A DNA stretch of 64,000 bases. Source: Adiantum capillus-veneris (Eukaryota; Streptophyta; Polypodiopsida; Polypodiales; Pteridaceae). A program made the position numbers and the translations under genes. Position 1 is the first letter of the stretch, and the number at the start of each line of letters is the position of its first letter. Positions 32,765 through 43,125 of this stretch are shown one piece after another. The stretch covers positions 114,455,477-114,519,476 of the forward strand of contig CM043949.1 of NCBI GenBank assembly GCA_014529385.2, in the 5' to 3' direction. The notes beneath the pieces were generated by a model. It had not been told where the DNA came from. It did not search any database and saw nothing but the letters and a program-made list of their open reading frames with translations.

Positions 32765-33911
32765 GTCTTAATGAAATTCAGTTATGAAAGTTAAAAGAAA
32801 TCATTGTTTTAGTTGTGAAAAGAATGTGGTACTAAATAAACAACACAGAAATCATGTGTGAGTGCGGGGTGGTAAGTGGGCATTGACTAAGGTTGTCAAT
32901 CATGGACGGGTGGACCTGATTAGTCAGGTAACTATCCATTCCCGCGCACTAAAATGTTTAGAAACTTCTTCGCTTGGAAGAGGAATCCACCAACGGCTGT
33001 GCCCTCACATATGTTTGGGGGGAAAAAGCGTTGGCTAAGGAAACCTTAATCTGAATGATGGAAGTTATAGGGCCGGAATAGTCTTTTTTTTTACAAGTGG
33101 TCCCGTTTCCACTGTGAGACAGGACTAGGTCTCCTTCTAGGGATATAAAGCTAAACCATTGTCAATGATAAGGGTGAATTCCCTGGAATTCTTCTTGTTT
33201 AGGGAGTCTTATTTTAGTAGGCCTAGAGACCTGTCAATGGTCCCATCCCACTTCTGGTGTCGACGGGTCTGGGGACCTTACAAGAAGGTCTACGAACCTT
33301 ACAGGAACTTAGTCAATGTGATGTGCTCCTTGATAATCTACATTTCATAGAAGCACCTGTATGAGCTAAACATGATTTCCCCTTTGCTATTTATAGTGTC
33401 TTGTAAGATCCCCGATTTTTGGGTCTCTTTTAAAAATAAGAAAAATAGATTTCAATGTCCACTTCTTAAATTTTTGGTTCAGAATGCTAGTTTGACAATA
33501 TTGCAAGGTTTTAAAATGAAGAACAACGTCGTTTTCATATTCCAATACGTCTGTTTGATTCACTTTTTTTAAAAAAACCTTATTAGCTTTTTGATGCTTT
33601 TTGGTGCTTTTCGTTGCTCTTTTGTGAAAAAAGGGGTTGGATCCTTAATCTACAAGTCCCGAGAATGCTATGGTTCAATTTTGTAAAAAAATGACTTTTG
33701 AGTGCTTTTCACCCTATTTTTAGATGTTCATGCAAAAAGCGAGTCCATTTTCTTGTTCAAGTGGATGAGAGAAACTCCTGATTGAATTTTAGAAAATTTT
33801 CCTTTTGACTTTATTTCTAGCCTTTTGTGTTTTTTGGCAATTTTGGAAATCAATGTGCTTTTTAAAGTGATTCTTAAAATACTATTTTTAGTCACAATTT
33901 GGGTTTATAAA
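32765..33911. other. LTR-like sequence of uncertain ownership
   Basis: There is no gene. Composition and style (short T-rich lines ending AATTTGGGTTTATAAAA) resemble the U5 end of a plant gypsy LTR. It ends at TGGCGACACGATG (33,914), which looks like the TGGCGAC-type primer sites of some plant gypsy elements. It could be the missing 3' part of LTR2 or another element's LTR. I cannot decide which. Confidence 0.35.
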
Positions 33912-33999
33912 ATGGCGACACGATGAAAAAACAAGATTAAGCAGAACGTTTAGGAGAATTTCTTTTATAAAAACTAACACCATAAATACGCCAAGACAA

Positions 34000-34160
34000 T
34001 ACGATAAAGTCATAATTATGCTAGAGTATCACAATATAGCATAATTCAGTCATCGCAGTCATATTAGCTATTGGGGTAGTACGACAAAGTCGTAATTATG
34101 CCAGAGTATTCCAGTGCGGCATAGTTCAGTCAATGTCATATTAATTATCGTGATACTATT
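34000..34160. repeat. Two-copy tandem repeat, period about 82 bp
   Basis: TACGATAAAGTCATAATTATGC near 34,009 recurs as TACGACAAAGTCGTAATTATGC near 34,090, with the following TAGAGTAT...CATA.TTCAGTCA line also repeated. The copies have diverged by point changes. Confidence 0.85.
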
Positions 34161-35522
34161 TCAATTGATTGATTTGCAGTAAAAATTGAAATGAAAGGGG
34201 AAGAGTTGACCATCAAAAGAAGTGCCTTGCTTTTAAAAAAGACTCTCAAATGTTCCAGCTATATCTGGCAAGAGAGTGGGCATCCTGCTTTTGCTTGGGA
34301 ATCAATCTAGCCTGGCAAAATTAGCATATAAGGATAACTTCTATTATTGAGTTTTCACTGCCGACAATTGCATTTACTATCATAAGGCTATATGTACGTA
34401 TTATACGGAGTGGTGCAAACTCTTTATCACCATCTCCATAAGAACTTTCCTCTCGTTTGCAAGGAAAAGAAGGAAAACACACTCTCTCTATTTGCTTACT
34501 AAATTCTCTTCTCTTTTCACCTTGTACATGCTCCACAATGAGTAATCACTACTCTCTTGTGGAAAATCAAGAAGGCTTCTGACCACCGGTAATCACTTCT
34601 CAATTACGATAAGAAGCTCTAAGCTCCATAGCCATCATCCATTTTTCTCTTTACTTTGTTTCCTAGTACACTATGAAAATTCAAAAACGTTTATCGTGGC
34701 CTTTTACCATGGTTTGTAGGGAGAGAGAGACATGCCAAAATGGACTAGCGTGCATATTACCACTCTTGTTCCCATACATATTACCGTTTTTTATTATTGA
34801 CTATCACTTTGGCACTAAAACATTTAAATTTGGGTATTTTTCTTTGTTTTTCTTGTTAAAAATTTTTATGAATATGATTATGAATCTCAAAAAATGATAT
34901 TAAAACATGAAATGAGGGCTATTTCGATAAAGTAGGTTGTGCAAGGCATGTGAGTGCTCTATCAAAAATGTTTGTTCACAAGTAAAGCATGCATCATTTA
35001 CAAAATAGAAGAGGCTCGCACTCTTCCCCCAAATATTTCTCATGCATTTCACTCGAGCAACTACATCCATGCATTTGTCACATATTCTAAAAGGCTTTAC
35101 ATAGTGGTGGCGACGACGAGCTCTCTCTTGCTATGTAGAAATTTTGAGCAAGGAGCACAATAAATGAGTACTTCTTCACATCAATTTTCAATAGAGGAAG
35201 CACTCTTGCACTATGTACAACACAAAATGCTACTCACACATATAACTCTTTAGGACAACAACGGAAGAGAATGTATGAAGGTGAATGTTTGAAAGGGAGA
35301 GATGTTATAAATGTTGTTATTGCCTCTAGCATTATTGTGCAATGATTAAGAGCAAGAATATGTAAATTTAAGTACTTCGTTCTATTTTTAAAAAATCTAA
35401 CTACAAAGCATGCATTTGTTATTTTTCATGAAGAATTGTATCAAAAAATGATTGATAATTTATCATTAAATTAATCACTCTCACTTGATTAACATAAATT
35501 ATCATGCTTTAAAAAATTAGAG

Positions 35523-35581
<59 letters not shown>

Positions 35582-35924
35582 AATGAATTGGTGACATGAA
35601 AAAGCTTTTCATAGAATAAAATACACAAAATGCAGTTTATAAATCATCTTCCAAAATAACTCTACAAGTAGCTTTATCTAAATCTAAACCCATGGCTCCT
35701 AAATTAATAGCAACAGAAATTGAATTGTCGTTTGTGGATATGCTGGCTTCATCATCTTTGAACTTGTCATCTTCCATCTCATCATCATCATCATGGTAAT
35801 TATCATCGCTAAGATTGGTAGCACTAGGACTTGAATCATCCATCTCTCTCTCCCCTCATCCAAAGTAATAGGTGGGCGAGGGTTGACTGGTGGCAAAAGT
35901 GATTATTCCCTGAGGTGTTACGAT
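34161..35924. other. Unassigned AT-rich region
   Basis: I see no convincing gene. A (GA)n microsatellite lies at about 35,523-35,577. A 68-codon minus-strand frame at 35,637-35,843 is very acidic (runs of Asp/Glu) and unlike any family I know; I do not call it a gene. A short acidic stretch like this can arise from CAT-type simple repeats, which are present. Confidence 0.4.
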
Positions 35925-36914
35925 GTTGATGTATAAACACAAAAGAATCCTTTTCCAAATTTCCATTTTCTGTATCACTTATTTTTTAGAAGCAACATGA
36001 CCATTTGTATGGGTTAAGCGTCCATTATTCTTTGTGAGAAGGAGCTTCTAAGGAGGAATTGTATATAAGCCAATTTTTGTAACCCTAAGGGAGACTTTTT
36101 GAATTAATCTAATATTATGTTTATGGTGCGTTGTGTCTGAGAGAGAGAGAGAGAGAGAGAGTGAGAGAGTGAAGATTCTTCTCTTTCCTACGCACTCTAT
36201 GGAGCTTCCATTGCAAAAGCGACATCACCAATGCGTTAGCAATAGCGGGGGACTTCAATCCAACCCCAAGCTTGCACGATTCCAGTGTCGTTGCGAAGCG
36301 AGATCTTATGAGCTTCCGGGTGAGTTTTCTTGCAAACCGTTTGTCCGGTTGGTGGTTTCTTTATATCAGTGGGTTCACGGTGACTAGAGCTACCCATTAG
36401 GATCCTACAAACCAAAAAGTAGCCTTTGGTCTAGTTTTGAATAGCATGAGCATTGTAGGTTGAGTTGCACTCACAAGCGCATAGGACATCTAGACTTGGT
36501 TTCCTTGAGTAGGGATTGTCTTAGAAGGTCGAGTAGATGACTGACACCCATCTCCTTGTTTCCATGTGCCTACCGGTTGAGCTTATTCCTTGGATGACGT
36601 AGAGTTATTGGTCTTGTTTTTGCTATGCTAGCATCCGCTCATGGCATATCCATCTTAGGGGGGTTCAACGTTCAGTGCCCCCCTATATAACATGTGTTCA
36701 TAGGGTATTAATAAAACCTCTCTTTTAACATGTCTGAATGAATAAAATGACCTCTTATTTTAGGATTTTCTGCAAAATTGAATATAAAAACCTCTTATTT
36801 TAATGTATCTCTATTAAATTGCTTAAAAATTTTGTATTTTAAAACCCCTCGTATAGAACTCACGTTATACATTAACATGATTACATAGTGCACCCCTCGA
36901 GGTATCCACCAACA
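35925..36914 (+). repeat. Candidate 5' LTR of the Tat/Athila-like element
   Basis: The right edge is well supported: ACCAACA at 36,914 abuts a primer-binding site. The left edge is a guess at TGTTACGATG (35,925). A TATA-like GTATATAAGCC lies at about 36,060-36,070, and a GA run at about 36,138-36,166. No second LTR copy was found in the window, so the extent is unproven. Confidence 0.45.
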
Positions 36915-36937
36915 TTGGCGCTGTTTTTGCCGGGGAC
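36915..36937 (+). promoter_or_regulatory. Primer-binding site of the plus-strand Tat/Athila-like element
   Basis: TTGGCGCTGTTTTTGCCGGGGAC differs little from the TTGGCGCCGTTGCCGGGGAC-type site of plant Tat/Athila retrotransposons. A related site on the opposite strand lies at 55,681-55,706. Confidence 0.8.
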
Positions 36938-37228
36938 AAAGAGCCCTAGGTAGATGACCTTAGACCAACCTACAAGGTAAAAGTCTCTCTGGTTTGCCAA
37001 AATTTTACTATTTTACTTTAGGTAGAATCCGACGGTAGGACTTTTGAGATCTTAGGGAGGTGTGAGTAAGCATACGGCTTGCCTAGGTCATCGCGTTTGA
37101 CAATTTTGTTGTAGTTAGTGTAGTTAGAGAGTGAGTGATTTGTAAGTTGTAAAAGTGTAAACTAGTCAGTGTGTGGCAGTAAAGCGTTTTTCTACTCATG
37201 AATTACGAAAAAACCCATATGATGTGTA

Positions 37229-37245
37229 GGAGTAGGGTAAGTAGA
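37229..37245 (+). promoter_or_regulatory. Candidate splice donor conserved in leader
   Basis: GGAGTAGGGTAAGTAGA contains a consensus 5' splice site (G|GTAAGT). It lies about 310 nt after the primer site. The identical 17 bases occur on the minus strand at 55,389-55,405, also about 300 nt after that element's primer site. Confidence 0.45.
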
Positions 37246-37454
37246 GCTTGTGATTGAGATCATGAGCTGATCATCATAGAATAGATTTTCTTGTTTGCTT
37301 GTTTGCAATTGCAATATTAAAAAGTGAATTTTAGGAAGAAAAATGCAATAAACAAGCATCAGTGGTTGTTTGAACATGTTTGGGTGTTGCTAGGCATAAA
37401 AGAATACATAGATGCAAGAGATGTGGGTGAGAAAATTGCAATTTTTCATCAGCT

Positions 37455-38624
37455 TGACATCATATGCATTTGATGTCTTAGGGCATAACAAGAGACCAAA
37501 TTTGGCAAAGCAGACTACACCAAAGTGTTGTAGAGGGGTGTTTTACCTTAAGTGCAACTTGAGACGAAGGCTTTGACCAACCCTTGATACCCAAAAGGCA
37601 AAAGCCAAAAATTCAAAATCGAAAAACTAGGGTAGTGGTGATTTTGATCACATTTGTTTGCATAAAAAATTGGTAAAAGTGTTTGAAAATCATTTGCTAA
37701 GAACTTGTGGAAGCCTGTGAGTGAAATTTGTGCAAAAATCCATCAGTAGACATTATACGTGTATAATGTCTCAAAGGGTGATTTGGTAGTCGAATTGAAC
37801 CTTTGACTTCATACTCACATTTTGCATGTTGTGGGGAGCACATTCACCAAGTTTCATCTCATTTGGAAAAATAAGTTAAGAATTGAGTGTATATTTCTTT
37901 TCGGGAAGTTCTTGGGTATAAAGTAGTGAAATTGTACAACGCTAATATTCAAAATTGGATTTGAGCACATATGCATGTTGCACATATCAAGGGGTAGCTG
38001 TGATAGAAACAGAACTCCATTCAGGGCAAAAAGACATCATACATGTATAATGTGTTAGAGGTCAAAATTGAGTCAAATTGTGCATATGAGTATGCCCTTG
38101 TGTGCTATAGCAGGTAATGAGCACGTAGAACCAATTTTATCAGCGGGAAGCACTATTGGAACTAAAAAGAGCCAAAAGACGGTTCAAGGCAAGTGAATGA
38201 CTGCATTCTTCATACCTAGCACAAAGAAGTGTTGAAATTGAGCTTTGAAAGCTTATGAGAGTTGCTTGAATGGTAGAGAACCTCTGGAGTGGAAATCTTC
38301 ACATTTTGGCCAGATATACATCATACACGTAGGATGTCTCAAGGGCATATTCAGAGATCAGAGCTGACTTTAGGGTTGACCAAGGGGTCTAGCACCTCAA
38401 GGCAAGCTTAAGGACCTAGTTTCACATAAATTGAGTCATATTTTGGTTTAGAAAACCTCTTAGGGAATTGAAAAATATTCAGACAATTTCAAGAGGATTT
38501 AACCAGATTCCAGGTGTTTAAGACCACAGAAGGAGATTGGATTGAGGCTTAATACATCAAGGAGAACCTAAGATTTGAATTAGAGCTAAATCTGGCACAT
38601 AGACATCATACGCGTATAATGTTT
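37455..38624 (+). repeat. Leader array: five phased inverted-repeat motifs, period about 284 bp
   Basis: Inverted-repeat motifs built from AGACAT(C/T)ATAC and GTATAATGTCT arms start at 37,455, 37,748, 38,032, 38,316 and 38,601. Spacings are 293, 284, 284 and 285. The 37,748 copy has perfect 11-bp arms around a 2-base centre. Sequence between motifs is heavily diverged. It lies in the untranslated leader between primer site and first ORF. No reading frame spans it. Confidence 0.8.
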
Positions 38625-39087
38625 AAGGGCCAAATTTAGGAATTATGTGGTTGAATTGAGTCTGCCAGAGTTTTCCAACTAACTCTAGCACCCCCTTTGT
38701 CAATTAAAATTAGTGTAAGGAACATATATAGGGAGCCAATCCTCCAAAAACAATTTTTGGAAAAAAATTACCCTCAATGTCATACTATCAACACTGAATA
38801 GTACTAAAGTGAGAATCACTATTTGACAAAGATTTGCAGAGTCTAAAGTCTTGTACAGATAGCCATCAACAAGGTCCAGCAAGTTGAGACCAATCTGAAG
38901 TACAAACAGTCAACAAATTGAAGAGCAGTTTGAAGGCTAGCTTGATCAAAGAACAACTACAAGAAAACTTTTGAGGTAAAAGGTTGGGATTGATAGTTGT
39001 GTGTTTAACAAAATTTATGTATTTGAGATCAGTTCGAAATCTCCAAAGAGACCTAAGATCACTAGGAGACTAGAACAACTTAGTGTC

Positions 39088-40070
39088 TATGGAGGAGAGT
39101 GTGACCCAAGAAAGAATAGATCTACTAGCACCAGTTATAGAGGACGGTAGTGGGACTAACACCTCTTCAAAGGAGTCTGTTTAGCTCATGGCTGACTAAA
39201 ACATCAGTGTTAACCAATAGAACCAAGTGGGAGGAGGTAGAACCTCTAGGAACCCCACTCAAATAACAAGGTATACAACCCTTTACTTAGAAGGATCAAA
39301 TGCCCATGGAGCTTTGGTATATGCCGATGCAAGGGGACGCAAAAGCATATGCATAGAGAAAAAACCAGCCAATGGAGTGGAATCCCTTCTAGTGTATGAT
39401 GATGGGGACATATTCCGTGATGATGAGGGGACACATTATCTCATTGTTAAGGACCTAAAGAACTATAACAAATACGTGGACAAAGTTTCAAAGGGGAAAA
39501 TGGTTTCTCAGATGATAGAAATGCCTCCTTGGATAGATCTTTCTAACACCATCCTGGTGTTTGACAAGAAGGTGACTAAACTTGGTGAAAAACCAGGGAG
39601 TGGTAGGAATCTACGAGTACATGAATGGTAGGACCAAAACATATTTTAGGTGTCTAGGACCCTATGTCTTTGAGTTAAGCACGAGAAATACTTTATACTT
39701 GTTTTTGTACGAATCAGGTGAAGGGAGTCTCATAATGTATGTTGACAAGTATGGACAAGAGTATGCGTCGATAGAAAAAGCTGAAGTAGTGAGAATGACA
39801 AGCACTCGAATAATTCCAATAGATCCAGTTACAAATCAAAGTCCAAACCCTGCCCCTAGAAAGTCTAAAAATCCATTTGAAGAAGTGGAGGATATTGCCA
39901 TGTTTCCATCTAGTCAAGCTAGAGGGGTTGAAATGCCAATTCTTCCTTCATATCCAAACCTAAATCTTGAAACCTTGCAATCTTGGTTGCCTCCCATAGT
40001 GACAAGGGAACAAGAATTCTATAGAGGAGAAATCCCTATCACAACAGGATCATATGTGACCCCATAGTAT
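39088..40070 (+). pseudogene. First ORF (gag-position) of the Tat/Athila-like element, with a two-copy unknown domain
   Basis: Frames from about 39,088 (MEESVTQERIDLLAP) run, with stops near 39,180-39,200 and a frame change near 39,600, to 40,067. Two segments look alike: TTLYLEGSNAHGALVYADAR (about 39,278) with ICIEKK, and NTLYLFLYESGEGSLIMYVD (about 39,690) with ASIEKA. They are about 400 bp apart, suggesting a duplicated beta-rich domain. I do not recognise the domain. Position between leader and zinc knuckles suggests the N-terminal part of Gag. Confidence 0.5.
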
Positions 40071-40074
40071 TCCA

Positions 40075-40797
40075 ATGCCCACTTATTCTTACTCTTATTC
40101 CAAAGAGGGGAAAAGACCGACGATGATGTCGACCACAACAAGATTCCTTTATATGCAAAGGATCAAGACGAAAAGAAGATTTGCAGTGGAACCACATGTT
40201 CAAAGAACCTTTAAAGGATACATGTTAGAAGTCCGAGGAGCAAGACCTATAGGTGTGAGGTATACACCCACTGTGGAAGAACCAGAGGAACAATCCTTAG
40301 TGCGTGTACCTATATATTATGAAGAGCCAAGTGGACATATGGCTTGTCCTCCATATTACCCACGTGAATAGCTAAGAGCACCAGAACCATGGAGCATGAT
40401 TGGCAATGTTGAACCACCAACAACGACACATGTTGCATGAGAAGGTAGATATAGTTTGGATGAGAGAACATTGTTTTTCATAGCCAATGGAGGCCTAGGT
40501 GGACGGAGGCATGATTAGCAACATAAGGGAGCTCCAAGAGCTCCTTGACAACCATTGGGACCATGCTACGAGTGTGGAGGCATCCACCTCATGAAAGACT
40601 ATCTTCATATGGAAATTGTCTGAATGAATGCATATTGTCCAGACTGTGGCATCAATCATTTCATCATCGATTGTCCAAAAAATCCAAAAAAAGTAAATAA
40701 GACAAATTTGAACAACCTAGAGGAAATCCCATCAAGCAATGGTTCAGAAAACAAAACGGTGATACCTATACAGGTTATCACACGAGCACAAGCTCAA

Positions 40798-40848
<51 letters not shown>

Positions 40849-40937
40849 CATATACTAGGAGAAGCAAGAATTAAAGCACACAACATTGAATGGAAAAGGC
40901 AATGAAACACATGGAAGGCTAGGAAAGCACGGGTGGA
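40075..40937 (+). pseudogene. Gag C-terminal region with double zinc knuckle, cut by the CACTA element
   Basis: Broken frames carry PCYECGGIHLMKDYLHM (C-C-H with the last Cys as Tyr) near 40,560 and CPDCGINHFIIDCPKNPKK near 40,640 (C-X2-C-X3-H-X4-C, intact). These nucleic-acid-binding knuckles mark the nucleocapsid end of Gag. Next come VITRAQAQ and a GA microsatellite (40,801-40,845) read as Arg-Glu repeats. The frame is interrupted at 40,956 and resumes at 48,923 with RLVLAEELKQTKDRLGSLE. Confidence 0.75.
40801..40845. repeat. (GA)n microsatellite inside gag
   Basis: About 45 bp of GA repeats, translated as an Arg-Glu run inside the Gag frame. Confidence 0.97.
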
Positions 40938-40984
40938 AGCTAGGAAAGAGTGAGACACTACAAGAGGTTGTGTGCTCTTGTGAC

Positions 40985-41170
40985 GCTGTTAGCGACGGAA
41001 ATACACTGGGTTTTTATAACCCCCGGCATCGCTAAAACCGTCGCTAATAGCGTCTCTATATAGAGACGCTCATAGCGACGGTTATAGCGACGTTTACACA
41101 GAAGTCTATAGCGACACTCATAGCGACGCTACAGAGCCATAAATAGCGACGGTTATAGCGACGCCCGAGA
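40985..41170. repeat. Left subterminal repeats and hairpin of the CACTA element
   Basis: AGCGACG or its complement CGTCGCT occurs about eight times. The segment 41,036-41,083 folds as a hairpin: AACCGTCGCTAATAGCGTC pairs with GACGCTCATAGCGACGGTT with few mismatches around CTATATAG. In known CACTA elements such repeats bind the second element-encoded protein (TnpA). Confidence 0.85.
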
Positions 41171-41540
41171 GAAATTTTTTTTGGTGACAGGGCATTGAAT
41201 GCCCTGCCACCCATCAAGCATATTGTACTTGATTCACTTTTTAAAAAAAGTGCAAGGGTAGATAATAAACCCAAAATAGTCACCCACAAGACGCATTGTT
41301 TGCAAAATTGACAATCGTAAAATTGACAATTATACACATCATAGGCAAAATGAATTGATTGTCAAATGTAATAATGACAATTGTACAACATCATAGGCAT
41401 AAAGAATTGATTGGCAAAATGAACTGCGGTGACAAATGTAATAATATACATGGTTCAAAAAGACGTATAAAATCCGTCTCATGATACATAAGCTATGAGA
41501 AACCCTAAACTAATGCTATCTAGCTACGGCTAAACTGACG
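41171..41540. other. CACTA left internal non-coding region
   Basis: I see no gene. Short lines of the form ATTGACAAT(T/C)GTA and CATCATAGGCA(A/T)A recur two to three times between 41,300 and 41,420. Confidence 0.5.
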
Positions 41541-42853
41541 TTGTCTAGTTAGACGTCTCATCGCGTCCAAGTGGCGTATCTGTCGGATTCTGCAAAAAAA
41601 GACAATAAGACAGCTTTCAGTAAGTATAAACATATAACGACATTTATAAAACAATACAAAAAATAGAAAAGAGTAAACCATAATACTAACCATGCCGCTA
41701 CGAGAACTGAGATGTCCATCAGGACGTTTAAGCCCTTCCTGCCTGCGTACTCGCGCTCGTACGGTGTGGGATCACGTCCTGTCATCGACCACTGTCAAAA
41801 CATACAAAGATTTCATTATGTTAGAATTAAAAAACTCATAAACCCTAAACTATCGAACATAAAGAGCAATGCGAAAACACTTACAAAATCGGCCTCAAAT
41901 GATGCCCATCCACCGCTCCCCAAGTGGTGCGAGCTCCCTGCCTCTACTCGCGCTCTGGCTGCATCCTTTTGTTGCTTCTACTTGTCGGGATTCTCGCGCG
42001 CTGCTTTTTTCGCATTCTTCCAATCTTCTTTGGCCAGTCAATCTGGCCTGTTCCACCCATGCTTGATTGCTTTTTGCACTTCGGAACGCTTGTGTTTGCA
42101 GTATTCGCGCATTCGAATCTTCATCAGGTATTCATTGAAGCGCTGATCCCGTGTTGGAACGGGAAACTCATCATGAAGTATGCTGATGACTCTGTTTTTT
42201 AAATCACTTGGTACTTCAATCCATTTGTTTAGTATGTAGTGTCTAAACAGCTGAGAGCAAAGACCACGCATGCGCAAGATCACCTTCTTGCCTTCATCAT
42301 CCATGATGATGCCACCGCTGAAGTCGACGGAGTAAGGCAAGCCCTCTGGCCGGTGACGCGTGAACCTGGGTGTCCCAGCAGGGGTCTCTAGCGGCGTGTC
42401 GATGGGGGTACGGACGTCAGGTGTCTCCACCGGCGTCTGGGCCCCGAAGCGAGGAGTGTCGAGTGGGGTGGCTCCTGGCGGAGTAGGTAGAGGTGTGTAG
42501 CTGCTAGGAACAGTCATCCGCGCAAAACCTGGCGTAGATGGCGATGCTGTGGCTGGTGTGGGGGCAGGCAAAGAAGGGGAGGGTAAAGAGCCTCGTCGAA
42601 CACGAGGTGGTGTGGAGGTATCGGCGGCCGAATCCCCACAACAACCGCCACCGCCACCACTAGAGCGCCGGTGTCTAGACAAGTGTGAAGCTCATCTCGT
42701 CGACGCCGAAGCTTCGGAGCGCGCCGAATGCTCCGAAAGAGAGGGAGATGCGGATGGAGTAGGAACGCGCGATGATGCGCCAGAGCGATGACGCTCCACG
42801 TACCACTGTCTCTGCTGCGGTGACAAAGAAGAAAGAAACTCCTCATCATCCAT
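41540..42853 (-). pseudogene. CACTA second gene (TnpA-position protein), interrupted
   Basis: The likely start is MDDEEFLSSLSPQQRQWYVE at about 42,853, after an acceptor TTTAATGCAG. One frame then runs to about 41,890 through a Ser/Thr/Pro/Gly-rich region (PRVRRGSLPSPSLPAPTP, repeated TP(I/L/V)(D/E)TP) and a conserved block (NRVISILHDEFPVPTRDQRF, KHGWNRPD) seen in the second proteins of plant CACTA elements. In-frame stops: TGA near 42,693 (Arg expected), TGA near 42,038 (Trp expected after NRPD) and TAG near 41,992 (Gln expected). A donor GTAAGT near 41,884 and a further exon (WSMTGRDPTPYEREYAGRKG, about 41,690-41,795) follow. The protein would bind the subterminal repeats; that is inferred from En/Spm. 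Confidence 0.7.
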
Positions 42854-43125
42854 ACCTGCATTAAACACACGAATATTTAAACTTAATATTGAATGAATAG
42901 AGTAGACAATGACGCAAAGACCATTAAATACAATGACGTAATGACGCATATAAATACAATGACGCAATGAATTGAGTGATAGAAGAGGCAAGTCGAAAAC
43001 TCAGAATTTTCAATCAAAAGATGTGAGCGCGAGTAGAAAAGAGCGTTATACACCATGGAAGGTACTTAGAGAGCCAGAGCTTTTACAACACGGAGCAAAA
43101 TTGTTCAAATACAATATTTGTGGCT

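Noticed and set aside
35637-35896. Acidic small protein gene on the minus strand
   Set aside because: The frame is short, dominated by Asp/Glu from CAT-type repeats, with no homologous pattern, promoter or conserved copy in the window.
39246-39434. Minus-strand frame with repeated His-His (SPHHHGICPHHHTLEG)
   Set aside because: It lies antisense to the first ORF of the Tat/Athila-like element and reflects its Asp-Asp-Gly codons.
41036-41170. CRISPR-like array (repeated TAGCGACG units)
   Set aside because: The units are short, irregularly spaced and in both orientations within CACTA termini, as expected for subterminal repeats.
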